From positions 3,100,001 to 3,164,000 of the forward strand of contig NZ_VIWW01000001.1 of the NCBI RefSeq assembly GCF_007829885.1: DNA of 64,000 nucleotides. Reading direction: 5' to 3'. Shown here one piece after another: positions 53,598 through 63,122 of this stretch; position 1 is the stretch's first letter; each line of letters starts with the position of its first letter. The notes under the pieces are model-generated. The model ran no database searches, had not been told where the DNA came from, and saw nothing but the letters and a program-made list of their open reading frames with translations. The translations under genes and the position numbers were made by a program. Source of the DNA: Streptomyces brevispora (lineage in GTDB: Bacteria > Actinomycetota > Actinomycetes > Streptomycetales > Streptomycetaceae).

Positions 53598-55061
53598 TCA
53601 GCCCTTGAGCCGGGCCATCCACGCCTCGACCTCGTCGGCCTGCCGGGGCAACTGGTCCGAGAGGTTCCGGTTGCCGTCCTCGGTGACGAGGATGTCGTCC
53701 TCGATCCGGACGCCGATGCCGCGGTACTCCTCGGGGACGGTCAGGTCGTCGGCCTGGAAGTAGAGACCGGGCTCGACGGTGAGACACACCCCCGGCTCCA
53801 GCGTTCCGTTGACGTACGACTCCGTCCGCGCGGCGGCGCAGTCGTGGACGTCCATGCCGAGCATGTGTCCGGTGCCGTGCAGGGTCCAGCGGCGCTGCAG
53901 ACCCAGCTCCAGGACCTCTTCCACGGACCGGTCGCCGAGCAGACCCCACTCGACGAGCTTCTCGGTGAGGACGAGCTGTGCGGCGACGTGGAAGTCACGG
54001 AAGCCGGCGCCGGGCTTCACCGCCGCGATACCGGCCTCCTGCGCCTCGTACACCGCGTCGTAGATCTTCCGCTGCAGCGGCGTGAACGTGCCGCTGATGG
54101 GAAGGGTGCGGGTCACATCGGCCGTGTAGAGGTCGTTGGTCTCCACGCCGGCGTCGAGCAGCAGCAGCTCGCCGGAGCGCACCGCGCCGTCGTTGCGCAC
54201 CCAGTGCAGGGTGGTGGCGTGCGGTCCCGCGGCGCAGATCGAGCCGTAGCCGATGTCGTTGCCCTCGATGCGGGCCCGCAGGAAGAACGTTCCCTCGATG
54301 TAGCGCTCGCTCGTCGCCTCGGCCTTGTCGAGGACCTTCACGACGTCCTCGAAACCGCGGGCGGTGATGTCGCAGGCCTTCGCCAGCTCGGCGATCTCGA
54401 AGGCGTCCTTGACCACGCGTGCCTCGGAGAGGAAGACCCGCAGCTCCTCGTCGCGCTCCGCGGTGACCTTGTCGGTCAGCGCGGCCTCGATGCCGGCGTC
54501 GTGACCGCGGACGTTACGGACCGGGCCGGTGGCCTCGGCCAGCGCGGCGGGCAGCTCCCGTACGTCCTTCGCCGGGATGCCGAGCAGCTGCTCGGCCTCG
54601 GCGAGGGAGTGGCGGCGGCCGACCCACAGCTCGCCCTGGCCGTCGAGCCAGAATTCGCCGTTCTCACGGTTCGAGCGCGGCAGCAGGTAGACGGTCGCCT
54701 GGTGGCCGTCGTCCTTCGGCTCCAGGACGAGGACGCCGTCCTGGGTCTGGTCGCCGGTCAGGTACGCGTACTCGGTGGAGGCGCGGAAGGCGTACTCGGT
54801 GTCATTGGAACGGGTCTTCAGCCGGCCCGCGGGAATGACCAGCCGCTCGCCGGGGAAGCGGGCGGAGAGCGCGGCGCGACGGTCGGCGGTGTGTCCGGCC
54901 TGAGCGATCGGCTCCAGCCCGTGCAGCTCGGTGTCGGCCCAGCCGGACTTCATGCTCGCGGCGAGTTCGTCGGAGACGCCCGGGTACAGGCCGTTCTTCC
55001 GCTGCTTGACCTGCTCTGCCTCTTCGGTCTCCGGGTTCTCCGGGGTGAGCTCCTCAGACAC
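53598..55061 (-). CDS. pepP: aminopeptidase P family (Xaa-Pro) metallopeptidase
   Basis: A 487-residue M24B enzyme removing N-terminal residues before proline. The AMP_N domain occupies ~50-190. The dinuclear metal ligands are visible: LLLLDAGVETNDLYTADVTR (two Asp), the His in GTGHMLGMDVHD, and the glutamates in CLTVEPGLYFQ and GVRIEDDILVTEDG. The GTG at 55061 has AAGGAG upstream and removes an unlikely leader. Cytosolic. Confidence 0.94.
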   Translation of the reverse strand: MSEELTPENPETEEAEQVKQRKNGLYPGVSDELAASMKSGWADTELHGLEPIAQAGHTADRRAALSARFPGERLVIPAGRLKTRSNDTEYAFRASTEYAYLTGDQTQDGVLVLEPKDDGHQATVYLLPRSNRENGEFWLDGQGELWVGRRHSLAEAEQLLGIPAKDVRELPAALAEATGPVRNVRGHDAGIEAALTDKVTAERDEELRVFLSEARVVKDAFEIAELAKACDITARGFEDVVKVLDKAEATSERYIEGTFFLRARIEGNDIGYGSICAAGPHATTLHWVRNDGAVRSGELLLLDAGVETNDLYTADVTRTLPISGTFTPLQRKIYDAVYEAQEAGIAAVKPGAGFRDFHVAAQLVLTEKLVEWGLLGDRSVEEVLELGLQRRWTLHGTGHMLGMDVHDCAAARTESYVNGTLEPGVCLTVEPGLYFQADDLTVPEEYRGIGVRIEDDILVTEDGNRNLSDQLPRQADEVEAWMARLKG

Positions 55062-55184
55062 GACTTGTCTCTCCTTGATACGACGCTGGACCCCCTCCAT
55101 CGTACGGGCGTACGGAAGGGGTCCCAGGGCCGGAAGACCTCTTACAACCGGCGGCACCACGGAGGCGGGGCGCCGGGCGGCGGC

Positions 55185-56555
55185 TCAGTCGAACCGGGCC
55201 GCCAGCAGAACCACGTCTTCTGTGCCGTCACCCTGCTCGGGCCCGTCGGGCAGGACGGTGCGCAGCACATGGTCGGCGACCGATCCGGCGTCGTGGCGCA
55301 GCGCCTTGGGGACGCTCGCCGCCGCCGAGTGGAGCCGTGCGAACGCCCGGTCCATCGAGTCGCCTGCCCGGCGCAGGAGGCCGTCGGTGTACAGCAGCAC
55401 GGTCTCGCCGGGCGCCGGGGCGACCTCCACGCTGGGCGCCTCCCAGCAGGCGAGCATGCCCAGCGGCGCGGACAGGGTGGTCTCGACGTACTCGGTACGC
55501 CGGTCGCCGACGATCAGCGGCGGGGTGTGACCGGCCCCGGCCAGCACGATCCTGCGGCGGGTGGGCTCGCAGTAGGCGAAGAGCGCGGTCGCGGAACGGG
55601 TCGGCTCGGTCAGCCGCAGCAGGAGCTCAAGATCGGAGAGTACGGCGACCGGGTCCTCGCCCTCCATCACCGCGTACGCCCGCAGACTGGCGCGCAGCCG
55701 CCCCATCGTGGCCAGGGCGGTCGGCCCGGAGTCGCTCACCGAGCCGACGGCGAGGCCGAGCGCGCCCTCCGGGAGTGCCAGCGCGTCGTACCAGTCGTTG
55801 CCGCCCTGCGGTGCGGTGTGATGGCGTACGGCCAACTCCACGCCGGGGACCCGGGGCAGCCGGCTGGGCAGGAGCTCCTCGGTGACGGTGGCGACATCGG
55901 TCCTGGCCCGTTCCAGTTCCAGCAGCCGGGCCAGGTGCTCGGCGGCGTACCCGGCGTACATGCCGACCAGGTGGCGCTGGCGCTCCAGCGGCTCGGCGGG
56001 TTCGTCGTAGAACCAGACGGCGGCGGCGAGCCGGCCGGTCCGGGCGGTGGTGATCGGCAGTGCGTAGCTGGCGGCGTAGCCGAGTCGGGCGGCCACCTCG
56101 CGCCTGCGGGGGTCCAGGCCGGTGTCGCCGAGCAGGTCGGGGGTGGCCAGCGGGCCTTCGGCGCCGGGCAGACCTTCCAGGATGCGCCCGTAGGACGTGG
56201 CGCTGCGGGGCACCGTCTCGATCTGGCCGAGTTCCGCGCGGGCCAGTCCGAGGCCGATGGTGCTGACGGGGCCGCGGCGGTCGGACGGTTGGAACGCGAT
56301 CAGCCCGCGGCGGGCTCCCACCAGAGCGGCACCGGCTTCGAGCAGTTCGTGAAGTGCGTCGTCCAGAGTGCTGGTACCGGCCAGCCGCTCGGTGAGCTCG
56401 TGCAGCGTGGTGAGCTCGGAGACCCAGCCCGCCAGACGGTCCTGGATGAAGGCGCCGGGCGCGGCGGGCACCTCTGTGAGAGGCCCGTCAGTGTGCGTCG
56501 AAACCGGAACTGTGGGATCGATTCCAGCCACTTTCGGCAGGTGTGGGGCGCTCAT
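55185..56555 (-). CDS. GAF / SpoIIE-type PP2C phosphatase
   Basis: A 456-residue protein with a GAF domain (~40-210) and a C-terminal SpoIIE-type serine phosphatase (~230-456). Metal-binding and fold motifs seen: GNDWYDALALPEGALGLAVG, ATLFAYCEP-like ALFAYCEPTRRRIVLAGAGH, and LLYTDGLLRRAGDSMDRAF. These phosphatases dephosphorylate anti-anti-sigma factors and so work opposite to kinases such as those at 52944 and 59825. No antagonist gene is adjacent. The ATG at 56555 was chosen over upstream codons in a low-quality extension. Confidence 0.9.
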   Translation of the reverse strand: MSAPHLPKVAGIDPTVPVSTHTDGPLTEVPAAPGAFIQDRLAGWVSELTTLHELTERLAGTSTLDDALHELLEAGAALVGARRGLIAFQPSDRRGPVSTIGLGLARAELGQIETVPRSATSYGRILEGLPGAEGPLATPDLLGDTGLDPRRREVAARLGYAASYALPITTARTGRLAAAVWFYDEPAEPLERQRHLVGMYAGYAAEHLARLLELERARTDVATVTEELLPSRLPRVPGVELAVRHHTAPQGGNDWYDALALPEGALGLAVGSVSDSGPTALATMGRLRASLRAYAVMEGEDPVAVLSDLELLLRLTEPTRSATALFAYCEPTRRRIVLAGAGHTPPLIVGDRRTEYVETTLSAPLGMLACWEAPSVEVAPAPGETVLLYTDGLLRRAGDSMDRAFARLHSAAASVPKALRHDAGSVADHVLRTVLPDGPEQGDGTEDVVLLAARFD

Positions 56556-56626
56556 GGTCGCCTGCTTTCCGACTGGTGTTTTTCGTCGAATAGCATCGCA
56601 AACTCCCATGCCATTCTGCGCCACTA

Positions 56627-56977
56627 TCAATGCATCCACATGTACACGCACAAGCGAGGCGATGTCCAGCATTGTCCACACAGGATTTGTGGTGTCCAGG
56701 CGGCAGCCAACTTGGCCAAAAATTGCACCCTGTGGCAGCGATTGGCGGTCGACTGGGTCCGCTCGGCAGGGATGTCCTCGGGGTGAAGCCCCGAGGGGAG
56801 CGTCATTCCGGGCATGCTGGGTACGTAATCGGCAGATGACCAGGGGTGGTTCCCGACCGCTCCCGGAACCTGGCAGCGGGCCCGGACGTCCTCATCTGTG
56901 ACGGCCACGCCCCACCCCCGAGTGGCGAGGTCGTACGCAAGGGCGGCAGGCGCGATACGCGCCCTGCGCCTCGCCAT
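56627..56977 (-). CDS. possible hypothetical protein
   Basis: A minus-strand frame of up to 117 codons reading MARRRARIAPAALAYDLATR and GWGVAVTDEDVRARC at its start. Third codon positions are mostly G/C for the first ~90 codons, which suggests coding, but the final ~25 codons look random and no ribosome-binding site precedes the ATG at 56977. I do not recognise it. It would occupy the 600-base gap between the SpoIIE gene and the primase-like gene; that gap also holds a lone DnaA box (TTGTCCACA, 56672-56680). Confidence 0.3.
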   Translation of the reverse strand: MARRRARIAPAALAYDLATRGWGVAVTDEDVRARCQVPGAVGNHPWSSADYVPSMPGMTLPSGLHPEDIPAERTQSTANRCHRVQFLAKLAAAWTPQILCGQCWTSPRLCVYMWMH

Positions 56978-57153
56978 GATTTCGACTGGAACCGGCTCGA
57001 TTCGGCTCAGCACAGCTCACGCTCGGTACCGACGATCAACCCGTACCGCAGGCTCGACGAGCATGCACACACAGTGAAATTCCGCACACGCGATGTGACG
57101 CACGCGTGGTGTGATGTGGACCCTCGGCGTTCAACGGAAAGGAACGAGCGCTC

Positions 57154-57864
57154 ATGCGCGAGATCCTCGGAAGGCGACGCAGGCTCCGGCTCCGGGACAG
57201 GCCCGCCCAGCTCGACGCGGCTCTGACCTGTGCCACCGAGTGGCAGTGGCCCGTACTCCCGGGAGTGGGGCTGCAGCCGGCCGACGGTCGTGGTGAGCGT
57301 GGCTGCGCCTGCCCCGACCCCGAATGCGCCGTGCCCGGCGCGCACCCCTGCGACCCCGGACTGCTCGCGGCGACCACCGACCCGCGGATGGTGCGCTGGT
57401 GGTGGACGAACCGGCCCACCGCACCGGTCGTGCTGGCCACCGGCGGGCAGGCGCCGTGCGCCCTGAGCCTGCCGGCCGTGGCCGGTGCGGGGGCGCTGGC
57501 CGAACTCGACCGGATGGGGATGCGGCTGGGTCCCGTGGTGGCGACGCCGACCCGGTGGTCGCTGCTGGTCGCCCCGTACACCCTCGAACGGCTCGGTGAA
57601 CTGCTGCACGCGCAGGACTGGGTGCCCAGTTCACTGCGGTTCCACGGCGAGGGGGGCTATCTCGTCCTTCCGCCGTCCGAGACCGGCGCGGGGCAAGTGC
57701 GCTGGGAGCGGGCGCCGGACAGGGTCTCGCGGCTGCGGCTGACCGGTGGAGCGCCCGTCGCGGTGGCCGCCTCGCCGTGGCTGCCGGATGTGGGGGCGGT
57801 TCTGGACGCGCTGGTCGAAGCGAGCAACAGCGCCCCGGACGGGGGAAGCCGGCTCGCCTACTGA
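57154..57864 (+). CDS. primase-polymerase (Prim-Pol) family protein, probably inactive
   Basis: A 236-residue relative of the bifunctional DNA primase/polymerase domain. Landmarks are the N-terminal helix AALTCATEWQWPVLPG, the Cys-rich CACPDPECAVPGAHPC, and the TTDPRMVRWWWTNRPTAPVV box. In active members an 'LDVDP..GG' metal site follows; here that place reads CALSLPAVAGAGALAELDRM with no DxD, so polymerase activity is doubtful. Proteins like this are common and conserved in Streptomyces as stand-alone genes; their role is unknown. GGAAAGGA precedes the ATG at 57154. Confidence 0.82.
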   Translation: MREILGRRRRLRLRDRPAQLDAALTCATEWQWPVLPGVGLQPADGRGERGCACPDPECAVPGAHPCDPGLLAATTDPRMVRWWWTNRPTAPVVLATGGQAPCALSLPAVAGAGALAELDRMGMRLGPVVATPTRWSLLVAPYTLERLGELLHAQDWVPSSLRFHGEGGYLVLPPSETGAGQVRWERAPDRVSRLRLTGGAPVAVAASPWLPDVGAVLDALVEASNSAPDGGSRLAY

Positions 57865-58620
57865 CGGGCGGGCGGGCGGTGGCATCGCGCCGGAGTTCGC
57901 GCCGCCGGAGTTCTCGGCGCATCGTCACGAATCGCTTCACGCCGGGCGGCCGGGGCCACCGGGGAACACTCGGAACGCGTGTTCCGCCGTATCTTCCGGG
58001 CCCGTCGGCCGCCGTCATGGCCTCGTGCCGACTGTGAAAAGGCTGCCGGTGCAAAGGTGTTCGACGGCGGTTTTCTGATGCATTTTCCGAAACGTGTTCG
58101 AGGAATGTTCGAGTATCCCTTTCGGGCTCTCCTCGGCCCCTCTTCGGAGTCACCGGACTGTCTCCGGACGGCCATCGGGCTTCCCACGGGCTGCCTACGG
58201 ACTGGCTGCGGGATCTTCCCGGGAGCTCTTCCGGCGTTGCCCGAACGCAATCAGTTTTCTCCCGAGCCGGGTTGGCGCAGTGCCTCGGCCTGCTGCCGCC
58301 CGAGCTGTCGGGAGAGCCGTGACCTGATGGAAGGTCGGGTGGCCGACGGCGGGGGCTTGTGTCACTGAGGGGCTCGTCCGGGGACCTGTGCCAGGTCTGT
58401 GCGCTGGTTCGTGCGCCGTGCGGTACGCCGTGGGCGCCGTACCCGGAAATGAGGATGCCCGATCGCTGGCGACGGGGGATGCACCAGCGACCGGGCTTCT
58501 AGAACGGTAACAAGAGATCTGCCGTTCGCAAATTCGATCTCGTGTATTCGGACAGCGATTTACCTGTCAGTACGGCGAGTTGTGACGCGAGTCACCGTAC
58601 GGTCCTGGTGATGGTCACTG
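57865..58620. other. 750-base region without a gene
   Basis: Convergent space between the Prim-Pol-like gene and the SEC-C gene. No credible protein was found in six frames. It holds a large hairpin (58457-58498) and a GAACGG..CCGTTC dyad just after it. A non-coding RNA is possible. Confidence 0.5.
58457..58498. terminator. large hairpin, possible terminator or small RNA end
   Basis: GCCCGATCGCTGG pairs with CCAGCGACCGGGC (one mismatch) across a 14-base loop GCGACGGGGGATGCA-like. It lies 120 bases after the stop of the minus-strand SEC-C gene and nearly 600 bases after the plus-strand gene. It may terminate the former; the distance leaves room for an unannotated transcript. Confidence 0.6.
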
Positions 58621-59586
58621 TCAGCTGAGTGTCACCTGGCGGTTGGTGAGCCCGCCGCGCGCCCGTCGCTCCTCGGGGGTGAGGGGCGCGTCCGAGGCGA
58701 GCGCCGTGGCCAGTTGCTCCGCGAACACGGCGGCGGGCTTCTCGCACTCCTCGGCCCCCATCGCGCTCGGCAGATCCCAGACGGGAACCATCAGGCCGTG
58801 CGCGCGGAAGGAGCCGACCAGCCGGGTCCCCTCGCCGAGGGACGAGGCTCCGGCGGCGTGCAGCCGGGCGAGAGCGTCGAGGAGCTGCTCCTCGGGGTGC
58901 GGCATGACCCACCGGAGGTGGTTCTTCTCCGGCGTCTCGCACCAGTAGGCGGCGTCCACCCCGGTGAGCAGGACGGTCGGGATCGCGGCGTCGTTCGCGC
59001 GCTCCAGGGAGGCGGACACCTCGGCCGTGGCGTTCTCCGCGTCCGGTACCCAGAACTCGAAGCCGGAGTGCACGACGGGCGCGAAGGGCGCGTCCGGGTC
59101 CAGGACATCCTGCAGCCGAGGCCCGTCGGCCGGAACGCGCCGGGCGGCAACGGGCGAGCCGGGCTCGGTCTCCAGCGCCCGCTGCAAGGTGTCGGCGAGG
59201 TCCCGGCTGAGGTCACCGGAAGAGGTGTCGTTCTGCAGCGCGAGCAGAACCGAGCCGTCGTCGCGACGCAGCGCGGGCCAGGCCATCGGGAGCACGGTCG
59301 CGAGCGTCACGGACGGCACGCCCTCGGGCAGCCCGCCCTTCAGCGTCAGCTCGACCGTGGCGGCGGGGACCAGTTCGCGCAGCGCGACCCAGTCGCATTC
59401 GCCGGTCAGCCCCTCGAAGGGGCGCTGGACCAGCTCGGTCACGGCCTGGGCGGCGGCGCGGCCGTGACAGGCCTTGTAACGGCGGCCCGAACCGCACGGG
59501 CAGGGCTCGCGAGCCCCGACCACCGGGATCTCGCCGTCCTTGAGTTGCTGCTTCCCGGCCTTGGTCTGAGGGCGCTTCTTGGCCAT
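58621..59586 (-). CDS. SEC-C motif protein (DUF5926)
   Basis: A 321-residue protein. The N-terminus is basic (MAKKRPQTKAGKQQLKDGE) followed by a SEC-C zinc motif, REPCPCGSGRRYKACHG (~residue 28-44). The remaining ~275 residues match actinobacterial DUF5926 in my memory, including VVHSGFEFWVPDAEN and LTPEERRARGGLTNRQVTLS at the end. SEC-C motifs bind zinc and, in SecA, SecB and ribosomes; the function here is unknown. Confidence 0.85.
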   Translation of the reverse strand: MAKKRPQTKAGKQQLKDGEIPVVGAREPCPCGSGRRYKACHGRAAAQAVTELVQRPFEGLTGECDWVALRELVPAATVELTLKGGLPEGVPSVTLATVLPMAWPALRRDDGSVLLALQNDTSSGDLSRDLADTLQRALETEPGSPVAARRVPADGPRLQDVLDPDAPFAPVVHSGFEFWVPDAENATAEVSASLERANDAAIPTVLLTGVDAAYWCETPEKNHLRWVMPHPEEQLLDALARLHAAGASSLGEGTRLVGSFRAHGLMVPVWDLPSAMGAEECEKPAAVFAEQLATALASDAPLTPEERRARGGLTNRQVTLS

Positions 59587-59763
59587 GGTGGGCTTTCTCC
59601 CGGTTGCGACGGTTCCGACAGTGCGGTCTCGGCCGCGAGCCTAGCCGCCCGTACGGTGTCCGGGGCGCAGCCGCCCTCGCAGTCCGCGGGTACGGGCGTC
59701 CTCCGACGATGCCCCGGGGAGCCTTCCGGGTCCGGCAGCGCCTCGCCCGCGCTTCGCCCGCGT

Positions 59764-59828
59764 GCCGGCCTGCGCGTCAGCCCAAGTGTCAGTCCGCGCG
59801 TCAGCCCAAGTGCCGGCCTGCGCGTCAG
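59764..59828. repeat. imperfect tandem repeats before the anti-sigma-type gene's end
   Basis: The segment GCGCGTCAGCCCAAGTG recurs (from about 59773, 59797 and, partly, 59821) at a 24-base period, overlapping the last codons of the ATPase gene (59825). No function is evident. Confidence 0.7.
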
Positions 59829-60406
59829 CCCGCGTCGTCGAGGGCGTCGGCGAGATCCAGCCCGTCGAGTCCCGGTACGGCGGACGCTCCGGTCGGGCCC
59901 GGCCGTGTGGTCTTGCCCGTTGCCCGCCCGTTGCCCTGTCTGCCCGGTACCCCGCCGGGGCGGGGCGACTCCTCGTTGACCTGCACCCAGACCGTGACCT
60001 CGCCGGATGCGTCGTCGCGTACGCCCCACTTCTCGGCGAGCGCGCTGATGATGTTGAGCCCCCGGCCGCCGCGAGCGGATACCGATGGAGTGGCCGGAAC
60101 CGGCCGGGTCGGGCCGCCTCCGTCCGTCACCTCGACGGTCAGCCCGCCCGTTCTGTCGACGCGCCAGGCGGCGCGCACGTCGCCGTCTCCCACGTCGCTG
60201 TGTCGGCCCAGTGGCCTGCCGTGCCGGCAGGCGTTGCTGAGCAGTTCGGAAAGGATCAATACAGCATCGTCGACGACCGAATCCGACACTCCGTGGCTGC
60301 GCAACTGCTCACGCATCCGGTGTCGTGCCTGACCCACGCCCGCAGGGCCATGGGGTACGGCCATGCTCGACGACGTGGGCACTTCTTGTGCCACCACCAA
60401 CGCCAC
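59825..60406 (-). CDS. anti-sigma-factor-type ATP-binding protein
   Basis: A 193-residue GHKL ATPase. The N-terminus (VALVVAQEVPTSSSMAVPHG) is strongly conserved in Streptomyces from memory. The N-box is LILSELLSNACRHGRPLG and the G-boxes are VEVTDGGGPTRPV and RGGRGLNIISALAEKWGV. The last ~50 residues are a disordered tail. The GTG at 60406 follows AAGGAGG by seven bases. It is on the same strand as, and 131 bases after, the glycerophosphodiesterase gene, and 238 bases before the SEC-C gene. Confidence 0.88.
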   Translation of the reverse strand: MALVVAQEVPTSSSMAVPHGPAGVGQARHRMREQLRSHGVSDSVVDDAVLILSELLSNACRHGRPLGRHSDVGDGDVRAAWRVDRTGGLTVEVTDGGGPTRPVPATPSVSARGGRGLNIISALAEKWGVRDDASGEVTVWVQVNEESPRPGGVPGRQGNGRATGKTTRPGPTGASAVPGLDGLDLADALDDAG

Positions 60407-60537
60407 CCCCGAGACCTCCTTTGCCCCACGCCACGGAGTGGATGCCCCCCTGGGCTGGGCCGGAAACCGGCCAGTGGTCTGCCAGTGACGCACTCGTAAC
60501 GATCGAGTACCGCTCGAATGCGCCGGTGCACTCCCTG

Positions 60538-61383
60538 TCACTGATACGAAGAACGTCTCAGTTGTTCCAGTACCTGCCTCGGACGATTCGTGATGATTGC
60601 CTCAACTCCGAGCCGGACGCAGAGGTCGACGTCCTCCGGTTCGTTGACCGTCCAGACGTGGGCCCGGTGCCCCGCGCGGTGCAGGCGTTCGATGTAGCCG
60701 GGGTGGCTGCGCACGATCCGCATCCCCGGTCCGGCGATCCGGGCACCGGCCGGCAGCCGCCCGTCGCGCAGTCGCGGGGAGACGAACTGCATCAGATATA
60801 CGGTGGGCAGATCCGGTGAGGCGTCCTGAATGCGGTGCAGGGAACGGGCCGAGAAGCTCATGATGCGGACCGGTGAGGGGCCGTCGGCCGGCGGCACGTC
60901 GAGCTCGAAGCGCTTCAGCAGGTGCAGCAGCCGCTCCTCGACCTGGCCCGCCCAGCGGGTCGGGTGCTTGGTCTCGATGGCCAGCTGGAGAGGGCGTCCC
61001 GCGGCTCTTGTCTCGACGAGCAGTTCGAGCAGCCGTTCCAGGGTGAGTACGGAGGCGAGCTCGCCCGGTACCGGGTCCCAGTCCGGGGACTCCGATTCCT
61101 CGCGGTCCTTCCACGAGCCGAAGTCGAGGGCGGCGAGCGCGGAGAGCTCCAGGGCGGAGACCGCGCCGCGGCCGTTGGACGTGCGGTTCACCCGGCGGTC
61201 GTGTACGCATACGAGATGGCCGTCGGCGGTGAGCCGTACATCGCACTCCAGGGCGTCGGCGCCGTCCTCGATCGCCTTCCGGTACGCGGCCAGGGTGTGC
61301 TCGGGGGCGTCGTCGGACGCGCCGCGGTGCGCGATGACCTGGATGGGATGCTGCATGGTGTGCTGCTGCCGTGCTTGGGTCAC
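60538..61383 (-). CDS. glycerophosphodiester phosphodiesterase
   Basis: A 281-residue (or 272 from the ATG at 61356) GDPD enzyme that splits glycerophosphodiesters to glycerol-3-phosphate and an alcohol. The active-site set is near the N-terminus: VIAHRGASDDAPEHTLAAYR, GADALECDVRLTADGHLVCV, HDRRVNRTSNG. Later, LQLAIETKHPTR gives further metal ligands, and VWTVNEPEDVDLCVRLGVEA is the conserved C-terminal block. No signal peptide, so it is cytoplasmic. Neither candidate start has a clear ribosome-binding site. Confidence 0.92.
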   Translation of the reverse strand: MTQARQQHTMQHPIQVIAHRGASDDAPEHTLAAYRKAIEDGADALECDVRLTADGHLVCVHDRRVNRTSNGRGAVSALELSALAALDFGSWKDREESESPDWDPVPGELASVLTLERLLELLVETRAAGRPLQLAIETKHPTRWAGQVEERLLHLLKRFELDVPPADGPSPVRIMSFSARSLHRIQDASPDLPTVYLMQFVSPRLRDGRLPAGARIAGPGMRIVRSHPGYIERLHRAGHRAHVWTVNEPEDVDLCVRLGVEAIITNRPRQVLEQLRRSSYQ

Positions 61384-61588
61384 CGCGTCATGGTGTCACC
61401 GGCGGGCCCGCAGGTGCGAAAACCGTGCGACGCGGGACCGTTTTGCCCGATGTAAAGGCCGGTGCGCGGATGCACAGGTCCTGCTTACAGTGGTCTGACG
61501 TGCTGTGGGAAAAGCTGACCACAGACACGTACACGTACGCAGCGGATCTCTTGCCGAATCATGATGTGGAACCGAGGAGTATAGAGCT

Positions 61589-63073
61589 GTGAGCACAGAG
61601 AACGAGGGCAACGAGGGCACTGCGGCCGAGGCCGCCTCGTCCGTTCCGTCCGCACCTCCAGTGCCGGCCGATGCTCCCCAGGGGCCCCCTGGAAGCACGC
61701 CCCCGGCCCCGCCGCAGCCGGACGCGACGGCCGTGCAGCCCCAGGTCTCCCCGGCGTACGACCCGGCGACCACGCCCATGGCCCAGGTTCCGGCGGCGCC
61801 GCAGCCCCAGTCGCCTCCTCCCGCACCGCAGTCGGCGGCGGATGCCGGCTGGCCCCCGCCCCCGCCGGCCGTTCCGGCCTACGCCCACGGCGCGCAGGGC
61901 GGCGGCCCCGTGTGGGGCCCGCCCGGTCAACTGCAGGCACCCGGCGCCCCCCGTAAGAGGGGCGCGGGCGGTCTGGTGGCCGCGGTGGTCGTGGCGGCGC
62001 TCGTGGCGGGCGGAATCGGTGGGGCCCTCGGCTACTGGGCCGCGGACAGCAACGACAGCTCCAACTCCTCCGGTTCGACCACGATCACGGCGTCGGCCAA
62101 CCCGCAGGACCTCAAGCGCGACCCGGGCACGGTCGCGGGCGTGGCGGCCAAGGCGCTGCCCAGTGTGGTCACCATCGACGCGCAGGGCGGCGACGGCGAG
62201 GGCGGCACCGGCACCGGCTTCGTATACGACAAGGAGGGCCACATCCTCACGAACAACCACGTGGTGGCCTCCGCGGCGGAGAACGGTCAGCTCACGGTGA
62301 CGTTCTCGAACGGCAAGAAGTACGGCGCCGAGGTGATCGGCCGGGCCGAGGGCTACGACGTCGCGGTCCTGAAGCTGAAGAACCCGCCGCAAGGACTCAC
62401 CCCGCTCGAGCTGGGTAACTCGGACCAGGTGGCGGTCGGCGACTCGACGATCGCCATCGGAGCCCCGTTCGGCCTGTCCAACACGGTCACCACGGGCATC
62501 ATCAGCGCGAAGAACCGCCCGGTCGCCTCCGGTGACGGCTCCGGCGGCAGCAACTCGTACATGAGCGCCCTGCAGACCGACGCCTCGATCAACCCGGGCA
62601 ACTCCGGCGGCCCGCTGCTGAGCGCCGGCGGCGCGGTCATCGGGATCAACTCGGCGATCCAGTCGACCGGCAGCACCGGTCAGAGCCAGGCGGGCTCCAT
62701 CGGCCTCGGCTTCGCGATCCCGATCAACCAGGCGAAGAACGTCGCCCAGCAGCTGATCAAGACGGGCCGGCCGGTCTACCCCGTCATCGGCGCCACGGTG
62801 ACGATGGACGAGAAGACCGGCGGCGCGGTCATCTCGGACCAGGGCACGGGCGGCACGGACGCCGTCCCGAAGGACAGCCCGGCGGGCAGGGCCGGTCTCA
62901 AGCCGGGGGACATCATCACGAAGTTCAACGACACCGTGGTCGACAGCGGCCCGACCCTGATCGGCGAGATCTGGACCCACAAGCCGGGCGACAAGGTCAC
63001 GCTGACCTACAAGCGCGGCGGCAAGACGTCGACCGCCGAAGTCACCCTGGGGGAGCGCAAGGGCGACAGCTGA
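61589..63073 (+). CDS. HtrA/DegP-like membrane-anchored serine protease
   Basis: A 494-residue S1C protease. A long Pro/Ala/Gln-rich cytoplasmic N-terminus (~1-125) precedes one transmembrane helix (GGLVAAVVVAALVAGGIGGA). The trypsin-like domain follows with the triad His in LTNNHVVASA, Asp in GYDVAVLKLK and Ser in NPGNSGGPLL. A PDZ domain occupies ~400-490 (AGRAGLKPGDIITKFNDTVV). It should act outside the membrane in protein quality control. The GTG at 61589 follows GAGGAG. A single gene; tRNA-Ser(TGA) follows. Confidence 0.94.
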   Translation: MSTENEGNEGTAAEAASSVPSAPPVPADAPQGPPGSTPPAPPQPDATAVQPQVSPAYDPATTPMAQVPAAPQPQSPPPAPQSAADAGWPPPPPAVPAYAHGAQGGGPVWGPPGQLQAPGAPRKRGAGGLVAAVVVAALVAGGIGGALGYWAADSNDSSNSSGSTTITASANPQDLKRDPGTVAGVAAKALPSVVTIDAQGGDGEGGTGTGFVYDKEGHILTNNHVVASAAENGQLTVTFSNGKKYGAEVIGRAEGYDVAVLKLKNPPQGLTPLELGNSDQVAVGDSTIAIGAPFGLSNTVTTGIISAKNRPVASGDGSGGSNSYMSALQTDASINPGNSGGPLLSAGGAVIGINSAIQSTGSTGQSQAGSIGLGFAIPINQAKNVAQQLIKTGRPVYPVIGATVTMDEKTGGAVISDQGTGGTDAVPKDSPAGRAGLKPGDIITKFNDTVVDSGPTLIGEIWTHKPGDKVTLTYKRGGKTSTAEVTLGERKGDS

Positions 63074-63122
63074 CCGGCTAGGCTGTCCTCGCGTCGAAAG
63101 CGGTCGTTGACCGCCGATGCGG

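Noticed and set aside
58457..58560. c-di-AMP (ydaO-type) riboswitch
   Set aside because: GACGGGGGA recalls the aptamer, but the other conserved blocks are missing and no gene follows in the right direction.
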